In this document: positions 6,507 to 13,191 of the stretch, in pieces
Position numbering within the stretch: the stretch's first letter is position 1
How the letters are laid out: the number at the start of each line of letters is the position of its first letter
Notes under the pieces: model-generated
What the model was told of the DNA's origin: nothing
The model's input: only the letters and a program-made list of their open reading frames with translations
Databases searched by the model: none
NCBI GenBank assembly: GCA_045603745.1
Contig: JAZUMQ010000047.1
Coordinates: 1-13,191 of the forward strand
Source: RGIG995 sp045603745
Lineage (GTDB): Bacteria; Bacillota; Clostridia; Oscillospirales; UBA644
Length of the DNA: 13,191 bases
Direction of reading: 5' to 3'
Made by a program: the position numbers and the translations under genes

Positions 6507-6714
6507 GTTATATTCACCTGACGGCGAGTTATATTGCTTCGCAGTTATATTTGGTTTTCGCCAAGTTATATTGTCCTTTGGACAGTTTATTAGCGAATAT
6601 AATATAACGAAAGCCGCAAGGCTTTCATATAACTTGATCATAGGTCAAATATCACTGCAAACTTTTAGTTTGCAATATCACTTTTACACACCGAAAAAGA
6701 AATGCTATTTTCGG
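6506..6714. repeat. Ordered hairpin array with AGTTATATT spacers in inverted halves
   Basis: Left half: AGTTATATT occurs four times, at 6506-6514, 6527-6535, 6543-6551 and 6564-6572. These are separated by mini-hairpins at 6515-6526 (one A-C mismatch), 6536-6542, 6552-6563 and 6573-6583. A centre at 6584-6600 carries a degenerate copy. Right half: the reverse complement appears at 6601-6608, 6627-6634, 6648-6656 and 6674-6682, the last two as AATATCACT. Hairpins here are at 6609-6626 (7 pairs, GCAA loop), 6634-6648 and 6657-6673 (7 pairs), then a further stem at 6691-6697/6708-6714. I do not recognise a named family. It is not coding: the one frame through it is a by-product of the repeats. 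Confidence 0.8.
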
Positions 6715-6752
6715 AAAGTATTTACTCTTCTCAAAGTATGTAACCCACTATA

Positions 6753-6783
6753 ACACTTTCATCAACTGAAAGTGTCATTTTTT
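6753..6783 (+). terminator. Intrinsic terminator for plus-strand transcripts of the ABC operon
   Basis: ACACTTTCA (6753-6761) pairs perfectly with TGAAAGTGT (6767-6775) around a 5-base loop, followed by CATTTTTTCTTT. This is the best terminator for the ABC operon. The hairpin array therefore lies upstream of it, inside the presumed 3' untranslated region of that transcript. Confidence 0.85.
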
Positions 6784-6794
6784 CTTTATATAGA

Positions 6795-6832
6795 AAAACG
6801 GAGACTACTTCTTTACGAAGTGCCTCCGTTTT
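6795..6832 (-). terminator. Intrinsic terminator of the pth-mfd-foldase operon, probably bidirectional
   Basis: AAAACGGAG (6795-6803) pairs perfectly with CTCCGTTTT (6824-6832), with an inner ACTTC/GAAGT stem and a 5-base loop. Read on the minus strand it follows the foldase stop by 13 bases and ends in TTTTTCTATAT. In the plus direction T-runs also follow, so it may back up the terminator at 6753-6783. Confidence 0.85.
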
Positions 6833-6845
6833 CCGGTCTTTTTTA

Positions 6846-7997
6846 TTAGTTTGCTTTCTCTTCCAGATTGTAAACTTTAGAGAACAGATCCGTAAATTTT
6901 GCGGGATCCAGTTCTTCGATCACTTCTTCGTTGAAGGAATAGTCCAGTTCTGCCAGCCACAGCGTGTACTTATTATTGAAATCGTCTGCGTACATTTTTT
7001 GGAAAATCGCTTCTTCTCGAGTTTCAAAATAAGAAGAATCTTCGTTCAGATCGTATTTCTTAATCACCCAGATGGAATTGTCGATTTCAACCACCGAAAC
7101 GTCTCCCACGTTCATGGATTTCAGTCGAGTGATAATCGTTTGATTCACGCAAATGTTGTAATAATTATAAAGGGTTTGATTGAAAATTCCGTTCGAGTCA
7201 CAGATCAACCCCACCGTGACCGCGTCATTATTACTCTTTTCTGCGGAGGCTTTGTCTTCTTCGGACATATTGTCGGTAATTGGAACGTAATCTTCGGAAT
7301 TTTTTGCCACCAGATCCTCAAAGGAAGCGCCGTTCTGGGCTTGTGTGCACAGGCTTTCCGCCAGGTTTCGTTTGTTTGCCAACTCATCTACCGGAATTGT
7401 CTTATCGTCCTCGTCTACCGTGGTGAACAAGATATATTTAAAACGGTAATAATTATTGTTGTAATAATCTTTTTTATCTGCCTGTGTGATGGGAGTGATG
7501 CCGTTTTCTCCGTAATAATATTCCAGAATTGCTTTGCTCTTATAATCTACTGCCAGCAGATTCAGAAATTCTTCTCGCTTCAACTTCAAGGTTTTCAGAA
7601 TGTTTTTCATTCCTGCTTCTTCGTAAACCTTGATCCATTCTTCATTGTATTGCTTCTCAATTTCCGCTTGTTGTTCTTCGGTCAGGGAAAGTCCAAGTTC
7701 CTCAAACTTTTCGGTCACCGTAACAAAGGTAAGGTATTGGGATTTTGCTGTGGAAATAATGCTATCCCGAACGGTTTGCGTTTCGGTGTAGTAACTGTCC
7801 ATTACCGCGGATATATCATAATCGTAATTTTTCAAAAGTTCTTTATAATAATCTCGTTGCCAATGAACGTAAAAACTGTAGTATCCGGCTTTCATATCTT
7901 CTCCCTTTGCGGTCATGACGGGTTTGGAACACCCGGTCAAAACCATACCGACCAACAGAACGGTCAAGAGGAAAGATGCAATGATTTTCTTCTTCAT
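6846..7997 (-). CDS. PrsA/SurA-like foldase lipoprotein with degenerate parvulin domain
   Basis: The product is a predicted 383-residue lipoprotein. It has a basic start, a hydrophobic stretch and lipobox L-T-G-C with Cys23 as the lipid-modified residue, so it sits on the outer face of the membrane. Residues 30-160 are a helical SurA-N/trigger-like chaperone region, about 180-318 resemble a parvulin (PpiC) domain, and about 320-383 are a helical tail. The PrsA role is to help exported proteins fold. The usual parvulin start (x-H-I-L) reads FKYILF at 187-192, and the closing G-x-H-I-I-K strand reads SIWVIKK at 308-314. Both landmark histidines are therefore absent and isomerase activity is doubtful. 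AAGGAG stands 8 bases before the ATG. The gene is 36 bases downstream of mfd on the same strand, an order I recall from other Clostridia. The lipoprotein call is firm; the parvulin assignment is moderate. Confidence 0.78.
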   Translation of the reverse strand: MKKKIIASFLLTVLLVGMVLTGCSKPVMTAKGEDMKAGYYSFYVHWQRDYYKELLKNYDYDISAVMDSYYTETQTVRDSIISTAKSQYLTFVTVTEKFEELGLSLTEEQQAEIEKQYNEEWIKVYEEAGMKNILKTLKLKREEFLNLLAVDYKSKAILEYYYGENGITPITQADKKDYYNNNYYRFKYILFTTVDEDDKTIPVDELANKRNLAESLCTQAQNGASFEDLVAKNSEDYVPITDNMSEEDKASAEKSNNDAVTVGLICDSNGIFNQTLYNYYNICVNQTIITRLKSMNVGDVSVVEIDNSIWVIKKYDLNEDSSYFETREEAIFQKMYADDFNNKYTLWLAELDYSFNEEVIEELDPAKFTDLFSKVYNLEEKAN

Positions 7998-8033
7998 GTT
8001 ATTTACTCCTTGCAGATTTCTTCTATTATAATA

Positions 8034-11000
8034 TCATATTTCTTCCTTGTTGTCTATGATTTTTGCAAAGTTTCCTAAAAATTGTTCTATATCCTTTGCT
8101 TTATTTTCGCATTTCAAGGTAATATAGGGGGGAGTTGCGGCAGAGAACAAGAAATCCCGCCGATAGATCGCCGCAAGCCCTGCCACAATCCGAGGATCCA
8201 CCATTTCCGGATAAATTAAAAAACCTTTGGGGAATTCTGATATTTTCGTAATTCCCAAGGCAACCGCTTTATAGCGCAGGCGAGCAATCATCAAAAGATT
8301 CTGCACCGGTTTTGGCGGTTCTCCGAATCGATCGATCAGTTCGTCAGTGACGTCCGATTCATCTTCGGCGCAACAAATTCCGGAAATCAGTTTATACACT
8401 TCGATTCTGCTTTCCGGGTCACGGATATAATGATCTGGAATATAGGCGTCCAACTTCATTTCCACGGTACAATCTTTTTTGATTACCGTTTCACCCTGTT
8501 GTTCTTTTACTGCTTCTTCCAGCAGTTTCATATACATATCGAAGCCTACTGTGACCAAATGACCGCTTTGTTCTGCTCCGAGAATATCCCCGGCTCCCCG
8601 GATTTCCAAATCTCGCATAGCAATTTTCAGCCCGGAGCCGAATTCGGTAAATTCTTTGATGGTTGTAAGTCGCTTATAAGAATTACTCGACAATACTTTC
8701 CCTTTCCGGAAGGTAAAATAGGCATATGCCCGTCGATCGGTTCTTCCGACCCGCCCTCGGATTTGATGCAATTGTGCCAATCCCAGTTGATCTGCGTCCT
8801 CAATGATGAGTGTGTTACAGTTTGGAACGTCGACACCTGTTTCTATGATTGTTGTGCATACCAAAACGTCGATGTCTCCATCTACCAGTTCCTGCCAAAC
8901 GCTTGACAGTTCTTCTTGTGACATTTTTCCGTGGGCAACGCGAACTCTGGCGCCGGTGCGTTCTTCAATCATCTGTGCCGTTTTGTAGATGGTTTTGATC
9001 CGGTTGTGAAGATAATAGCACTGTCCTCCTCGGGACAATTCTTTGCGAATCGCATCGCAGATCAATCCTTCACTGTATTCCGTCACGTAGGTCATGATGG
9101 GATACCGGTTGTGGGGTGCTTCGCTGATGACCGAAATGTCTCGAATTCCACTCATAGACATATTTAATGTCCGGGGAATGGGGGTCGCCGAAAGGGAAAG
9201 AATATCAGCATTAATCGCCTTTTCTTTCAGATATTCCTTGTGACTGACTCCAAATCGTTGTTCTTCGTCAATGATAATCAATCCAAGATCTTTGAATCCA
9301 ATATCCTTTTGAACCAGTCGATGGGTACCGATGATGACGTCGATTTCACCCTTCTTTAACTTTTTTAAAATCGTCTCTTGTTGTTTTGCCGTCCGAAAAC
9401 GGGATAATAATTCAATGCGTACCGGATAATCTCGAAATCGATTTTTAATGGTTGTGTAATGTTGATAAGCAAGAATGGTGGTCGGCGCAAGCAATGCCGC
9501 TTGTTTGCTATCCATTACACATTTAAAAACCGCCCGTAACGCCACTTCCGTTTTCCCGAACCCCACGTCTCCGCAAAGAAGCCGATCCATAGGAATAGGA
9601 CGCTCCATATCTTTCTTGATTTCTTCGATGCAACGGAGTTGGTCTTCCGTTTCCTCAAATTCAAAATCTTCTTCAAAATTCTTTTGCCAATCCGTGTCGG
9701 GAGAAAATGCGTGTCCCTCGGTTTTTAACCGCTGACCGTACAAGAGAACCAGCTTATCGGCAAGGTCTCGGACGGCTTTTTTTGCTCTTTGTTTCGTTTT
9801 CTGCCAATCCGTACCCCCAAGTTTATTCAGTTTTACTTTGACTTCTTCGCCGGCTCCAATGTATTTTGAAATCAGATCGAGATTGTCACAGGGTACATAA
9901 AGGGTATCTGTTCCCGCGAATTTGATCTTAATGAAATCTTTGGTTACGTTGTCAGTTTCGATTTTGTGAATTCCATCGTAGATTCCAACACCGTAATTTT
10001 CGTGTACGATATAATCTCCCGGCTGAATATCCGAGAAGGCTTTGATTTTTTCCCCACGTCCGAAACGCGGTTTTCGTTTTTGTTTTTTCTCTCCTTTTTG
10101 GCGGAGGGAGAATACCACTTCTTTTGCTTCCGGCAACTCAAAACCGTAGGGCAATGGATCGCAACAAACGGTAACCTTCCGTTTTGCGTAAATCTTCGCC
10201 AATTCTCTGCGGTGATTTTCCGTAATGGTCACAACGGTAACTTTGTAATCCGACGCGAGGAATTGTTCAATTTCTTGAGGCAACGTTTTTAGATTTGCAT
10301 TGAACGTGGAGAATACGTTGAATTCAAAAATACGATCCAATTTCAATCCGGGAAGGGAAGAGGTTAGGGTTTCAAAGACCAGTGCAGATTTTAATCGTTC
10401 TAAAATTTCATTTTCGGAAAAGAAATAAGGTTTATCGACAAAAATATAACCTTCTTCCGCAAGTTGTTTTATATCTTCTTCCGTGCGAAATGCAAAGGCT
10501 TTTATCGTCTCTAAAACTTTTTTGTAATCAAATACAAACAAGAGATCTTCCGATGGACGATAATCCAAAATATTTGCTCTTCCGGAATAAAAGAAGGGCA
10601 AATAGCGATCGTGACGGGGCAAGATACCTTGCTCCAAAAGTTCCATATCTTTTCGTACGCCCGGTGTTTGCGGTAATAGGGAAAGTTCTTCTTTTAATAC
10701 TTCCAAAATTCTTTGGGTATATTCCTTTGCAGGCGTAAGGCGAAGGAGGTCTTTTGCCTCGGTTCTTCGTTGGGAGGATACGTCAAAAAGGGAGATCGTG
10801 TCGATGGTTTGATCGAAAAATTCAATGCGGTAGGGTTGATCTTCCGTGGGCGGAAAAATATCAACGATTTCTCCGCGAATGGAAAATTGTCCCGGACCTT
10901 CTACCTTCGGAAAACTTTCATATCCGTATTCCGTTAAAATTGCAGGCAAAGAGTCGTAATCAAAATCTTCTCCCACGGTCAAAACGGTTTCTCTGCAATC

Positions 11001-11387
11001 GGAGGGTGGAAGGGTCAATGTGCACAATGCTTCCGCAGGTATTACAACGTTTTGGAAAAAACCTTTACGAATCTTTGAAATGACTTCAATTCTCTGATTT
11101 TCCTCAAATCGGGAAACCCCTTCCATATCTCGAAAAGTATAGTCTTTTGGCGGAAAATAATACGCAGGATCTCCCAAAGCATCTAAGGTGCGGATTACTG
11201 ACCTCGCCGCCCGTTCGTCGGGTACAATAATAAACGCCCGTTTCCCCAACCGGCGTTGTAATAGATCTGCAAAATATGGTTTTTGGGTATCGACACCGAA
11301 TACGGCACATGTATGCTTTTTTGAAGCCGCTTGCTCCAGCGCACCGTATTCCGGAAGTAACGTCAATTTCCCGATTAGTTCATTCAT
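8034..11387 (-). CDS. mfd: Transcription-repair coupling factor Mfd
   Basis: The product is 1117 residues, close to the family norm. Mfd removes RNA polymerase stalled at DNA lesions and recruits UvrA to start nucleotide excision repair. From the N-terminus: a UvrB-like module (about 1-330); a linker; the polymerase-interacting CarD-like domain (about 446-520) with PGDYIVHENYGVGIYDG; and the RecG-like translocase (about 570-950). The translocase carries Walker A GDVGFGKT (606-613), D-E-E-Q (707-710), SATP (733-736), the TTIIETGVDVP motif (845-855) and Q-x-x-G-R-x-G-R (875-882). A C-terminal TRCF domain follows (about 970-1090). All helicase motifs look intact. The start ATG at 11387 overlaps the pth stop as ATGA, with GGAG 7 bases before it, indicating translational coupling. 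No break or frameshift is seen. Confidence 0.98.
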   Translation of the reverse strand: MNELIGKLTLLPEYGALEQAASKKHTCAVFGVDTQKPYFADLLQRRLGKRAFIIVPDERAARSVIRTLDALGDPAYYFPPKDYTFRDMEGVSRFEENQRIEVISKIRKGFFQNVVIPAEALCTLTLPPSDCRETVLTVGEDFDYDSLPAILTEYGYESFPKVEGPGQFSIRGEIVDIFPPTEDQPYRIEFFDQTIDTISLFDVSSQRRTEAKDLLRLTPAKEYTQRILEVLKEELSLLPQTPGVRKDMELLEQGILPRHDRYLPFFYSGRANILDYRPSEDLLFVFDYKKVLETIKAFAFRTEEDIKQLAEEGYIFVDKPYFFSENEILERLKSALVFETLTSSLPGLKLDRIFEFNVFSTFNANLKTLPQEIEQFLASDYKVTVVTITENHRRELAKIYAKRKVTVCCDPLPYGFELPEAKEVVFSLRQKGEKKQKRKPRFGRGEKIKAFSDIQPGDYIVHENYGVGIYDGIHKIETDNVTKDFIKIKFAGTDTLYVPCDNLDLISKYIGAGEEVKVKLNKLGGTDWQKTKQRAKKAVRDLADKLVLLYGQRLKTEGHAFSPDTDWQKNFEEDFEFEETEDQLRCIEEIKKDMERPIPMDRLLCGDVGFGKTEVALRAVFKCVMDSKQAALLAPTTILAYQHYTTIKNRFRDYPVRIELLSRFRTAKQQETILKKLKKGEIDVIIGTHRLVQKDIGFKDLGLIIIDEEQRFGVSHKEYLKEKAINADILSLSATPIPRTLNMSMSGIRDISVISEAPHNRYPIMTYVTEYSEGLICDAIRKELSRGGQCYYLHNRIKTIYKTAQMIEERTGARVRVAHGKMSQEELSSVWQELVDGDIDVLVCTTIIETGVDVPNCNTLIIEDADQLGLAQLHQIRGRVGRTDRRAYAYFTFRKGKVLSSNSYKRLTTIKEFTEFGSGLKIAMRDLEIRGAGDILGAEQSGHLVTVGFDMYMKLLEEAVKEQQGETVIKKDCTVEMKLDAYIPDHYIRDPESRIEVYKLISGICCAEDESDVTDELIDRFGEPPKPVQNLLMIARLRYKAVALGITKISEFPKGFLIYPEMVDPRIVAGLAAIYRRDFLFSAATPPYITLKCENKAKDIEQFLGNFAKIIDNKEEI

Positions 11388-11959
11388 TTCGGATCTCCGT
11401 TGTATCGGCTCATGGCGTCGTCAATCTTTCCGCTGATAATAAGTTTTAATATTTCGTTTATGTCTTTGCACCGTTCCGAAAGTTTCTTTTTTTCCGTTCC
11501 GGAGAAGGAACCAAGGACCCAATCCGCTAAATCCGTTGTGGGGTCTGCACGGTCGGAAACACCGATTCGTACCCGGGGAAAAAGATCACTCTCAAGCAAA
11601 GAAATAATATTCTTCAATCCGTTGTGTCCGCCACCGCTTCCTTTTGTACGGATACGGATTCGGTTAAAAGGAAGAGCCACGTCATCGCATATGACAATAA
11701 CCCGTTCCGTCGGAACGTTATAGTATTTGCAAGCTTCGGCAACGGCTTCACCGGAAAGATTCATGAAGGTTTGAGGTTTCAATAATAGAACCTTTTTCCC
11801 ATCGATGACACATTCCCCACACAGAGCGCGAAAGCGGATTCGATTCATTTTTGCTCCGGTTTCTTCCGCGAAAGCGTCCAAGGCTAACCAGCCTATGTTG
11901 TGCCGGGTGAATTCATATTTCTTTCCGGGATTTCCAAGTCCCACGATTATCCAGTCCAT
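11384..11959 (-). CDS. pth: Peptidyl-tRNA hydrolase
   Basis: The product is 191 residues, the usual size. It cleaves the ester bond between peptide and tRNA in peptidyl-tRNA that has dropped off ribosomes, recycling tRNA in the cytoplasm. Family residues are all in place: G-L-G-N-P-G with Asn10, R-H-N with catalytic His20, M-N-L-S-G with Asn67, C-D-D-V with Asp93, and G-G-H-N-G with Asn113. The start at 11959 has GGAGGT 5 bases upstream. It is the first gene of an operon with mfd, overlapping it by 4 bases, and is transcribed from the promoter at 11994-12022. The pth-mfd order is widespread in Firmicutes. Nothing is unusual in the protein. Confidence 0.97.
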   Translation of the reverse strand: MDWIIVGLGNPGKKYEFTRHNIGWLALDAFAEETGAKMNRIRFRALCGECVIDGKKVLLLKPQTFMNLSGEAVAEACKYYNVPTERVIVICDDVALPFNRIRIRTKGSGGGHNGLKNIISLLESDLFPRVRIGVSDRADPTTDLADWVLGSFSGTEKKKLSERCKDINEILKLIISGKIDDAMSRYNGDPK

Positions 11960-11993
11960 GGCGGACCTCCGTTATATGTTTCTACAAATAAAT

Positions 11994-12022
11994 ATTATAC
12001 ACGATTTTTTTGATAATTGCAA
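11994..12022 (-). promoter_or_regulatory. Promoter of the pth-mfd-foldase operon
   Basis: On the minus strand TTGCAA (12017-12022), a 17-base spacer containing seven A residues, and TATAAT (11994-11999) form a good sigma-A promoter. It starts transcription about 30 bases before the pth start codon and is divergent from the ppdK promoter. Confidence 0.82.
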
Positions 12023-12134
12023 GCCTCTGCAGATGATTTCACATAATTTCCGTAAATTTTCGGCGAGAATTTTAAGTGATCCTGTTGACTTTGTGAATTA
12101 TTTTCTTCTTTTTTATAAAAAAAGTGAAAACGCC

Positions 12135-12163
12135 TTGCGTTCTCATTGGAAATGTGGTATAAT
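12135..12163 (+). promoter_or_regulatory. Promoter of ppdK, extended -10 with A/T-rich upstream region
   Basis: TTGCGT (12135-12140), a 17-base spacer and TATAAT (12158-12163) preceded by TGG (an extended -10). Immediately upstream, 12107-12130 is a run of T then A (TTTTTTATAAAAAAA) that could act as an UP element. This fits a strongly expressed gene. The leader is about 50 bases, A/T-rich, with no terminator visible. Confidence 0.85.
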
Positions 12164-12219
12164 GGCAAAGGTAAAATAATATTATGTTTATTTTAACTTT
12201 ACTTATAGGAGGAAACCAA

Positions 12220-13191
12220 ATGAGCACTAAGTATGTATATTTGTTCTCTGAGGGGAACAAAGACATGCGCAACCTGCTGGGCGGTAAAGGTGCAAACCTT
12301 GCCGAAATGACCGCGATCGGTCTCCCCGTTCCCCAGGGCTTTACGGTTACGACCGAAGCCTGCACCCGCTACTATGATGACGGAAAGCAAATCGCTCCCG
12401 AAATCATGGCAGAAATCGAAGAAAACATTGTTAAGATGGAAGGAATCACCGGTAAAAAGTTCGGCGATAAGGAAAATCCCCTTCTCGTTTCCGTTCGTTC
12501 CGGCGCTCGTGCTTCCATGCCCGGTATGATGGACACGATCCTCAACCTGGGTCTGAACGAAGACGTTGTTGAGGCTATGGCTGCGAAATCCGGCAATCCC
12601 CGTTGGGCTTGGGACTGTTACAGACGTTTCATTCAGATGTATTCCGACGTCGTTATGGAAGTCGGCAAGAAGTACTTTGAACAGCTTATCGACGAAATGA
12701 AAGAAGCGAAAGGCATTAAGTTCGACGTTGAACTGACTGCCGACGATCTGAAGGAACTGGCTTCTCAGTTCAAGGCGGAATACAAAGCCAAGATCGGTAC
12801 TGACTTCCCCTCCGATCCCAAAGAACAACTTATGGGCGCTATCAAGGCTGTCTTCCGCTCTTGGGCCAACCCCCGTGCCAACGTTTACCGTCGCGATAAC
12901 GACATTCCTTATTCTTGGGGTACTGCCGTTAACGTTCAGATGATGGCGGTTGGTAACATGGGCGATAACTGTGGTACCGGCGTTGCCTTTACTCGTGACC
13001 CCGCTACCGGCGAAAAGAAACTGATGGGTGAATTCCTTGTTAACGCACAGGGTGAAGACGTCGTTGCAGGCGTTCGTACTCCCATGCCCATCGCTCAGAT
13101 GGCTGAAAAATTCCCCGAAGCGTTCGCTCAGTTCCAGGAAGTTTGCAAAACTCTGGAAAATCACTATCACGATATGCAGGATATGGAATTT
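12220..13191 (+). CDS. ppdK: Pyruvate, phosphate dikinase, N-terminal 324 residues (runs off the window)
   Basis: This frame is open to the window end and encodes about the first third of a protein usually near 880 residues. The enzyme interconverts pyruvate, ATP and phosphate with phosphoenolpyruvate, AMP and diphosphate. In anaerobes it often serves glycolysis or PEP supply. The visible part is the nucleotide-binding domain: L-G-G-K-G-A-N-L-A-E-M with Lys23, G-L-P-V-P-Q-G-F, SVRSGARASMPGMMDT (91-106) with Arg93, and near 248-285 the D-N-C-G-T-G-V-A-F-T-R-D-P stretch followed by E-F-L-V-N-A-Q-G-E-D. The phosphohistidine and PEP-binding parts lie beyond the edge. AGGAGG (12207-12212) stands 7 bases before the ATG. 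Codons favour C-ending and GCT/CGT/AAC forms unlike the neighbouring genes, which suggests high expression rather than transfer. A long antisense frame over it is a by-product of that bias. Confidence 0.97.
   Translation, partial: MSTKYVYLFSEGNKDMRNLLGGKGANLAEMTAIGLPVPQGFTVTTEACTRYYDDGKQIAPEIMAEIEENIVKMEGITGKKFGDKENPLLVSVRSGARASMPGMMDTILNLGLNEDVVEAMAAKSGNPRWAWDCYRRFIQMYSDVVMEVGKKYFEQLIDEMKEAKGIKFDVELTADDLKELASQFKAEYKAKIGTDFPSDPKEQLMGAIKAVFRSWANPRANVYRRDNDIPYSWGTAVNVQMMAVGNMGDNCGTGVAFTRDPATGEKKLMGEFLVNAQGEDVVAGVRTPMPIAQMAEKFPEAFAQFQEVCKTLENHYHDMQDMEF

Noticed and set aside
6506..6682. The array as a CRISPR
   Set aside because: The repeat is only 8-9 bases, changes orientation midway, and the intervening segments are self-complementary and 7-18 bases long. 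There are no cas genes nearby.
6499..6753. An 84-codon plus-strand frame through the hairpin array
   Set aside because: It starts within a hairpin at a GTG with no Shine-Dalgarno, ends just before the terminator, and its repeated residues simply translate the spacers.
8025..8030. Minus-strand TATAAT between mfd and the foldase gene as a separate promoter
   Set aside because: There is no -35 box at a normal distance; TAGACA lies about 20 bases away. The short gap is better explained by one operon.
6999..8078. A 359-codon plus-strand frame opposite the foldase gene
   Set aside because: It is a shadow of a gene with a clear lipobox and Shine-Dalgarno. Its translation is full of low-complexity hydrophobic and Ile/Phe runs.
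12084..12119. TTGACT with TATAAA upstream of ppdK as a promoter
   Set aside because: The spacer is 24 bases. The pair at 12135-12163 has a 17-base spacer and an extended -10.
12125..12139. Possible catabolite (cre-like) site TGAAAACGCCTTGC before ppdK
   Set aside because: The left half fits the CcpA consensus but the right half misses key bases, so it cannot be supported without comparison to other sites.
12199..13170. A 323-codon antisense frame over ppdK
   Set aside because: It is explained by the strong codon bias of ppdK, whose protein sequence matches the family along its whole visible length.

Overview
The window looks like the chromosome of an anaerobic Clostridia-type Firmicute. The base composition is AT-rich, the Shine-Dalgarno sites are strong (GGAGG or AAGGAG), and the promoters are sigma-A-like with 17-base spacers. 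The gene set fits too: a DUF4830 protein, a clostridial-type PnuC, a pth-mfd-foldase operon and pyruvate phosphate dikinase. I cannot name the species from the sequence alone.

Layout. Bases 1-137 are the end of an IS3-family insertion sequence running off the left edge, with the first 30 codons of its OrfA. Next, on the minus strand, come a small FIVAR-type surface protein (210-884) with its own consensus promoter and a membrane-anchored DUF4830 protein (962-1513). Divergent from these is pnuC (1738-2445), a vitamin B3-type transporter gene. It is preceded by a consensus promoter and a roughly 100-base leader carrying an upstream hairpin and an intrinsic terminator. The arrangement looks like a riboswitch or attenuator, but I cannot assign it to a known class. 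A second plus-strand promoter drives an operon for a heterodimeric ABC exporter (2580-4349 and 4333-6228) and a 72-residue membrane protein (6244-6462).

The 383-base gap between the convergent operons (6463-6845) is the most unusual stretch. It holds a hairpin, then an ordered array of small hairpins separated by 8-9-base spacers. The spacers read AGTTATATT four times in the left half and appear as the reverse complement (AATATAACT or AATATCACT) four times in the right half. The whole can therefore fold back as a ladder of stacked junctions. Two terminators follow, one for each operon.

On the minus strand, pth-mfd-foldase lipoprotein (11959 down to 6846) form one tightly packed operon from a promoter at 11994-12022. 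It covers peptidyl-tRNA recycling, transcription-coupled repair and a PrsA-like export foldase whose isomerase residues look degenerate. Divergent from it, pyruvate phosphate dikinase starts at 12220 with a strong promoter, a strong Shine-Dalgarno and a codon style typical of a highly expressed gene. It runs off the right edge.

The best candidates for something undescribed are the hairpin array at 6506-6714 and the pnuC leader at 1631-1727. The Shine-Dalgarno-hiding hairpin at the IS end is a third regulatory structure worth testing.
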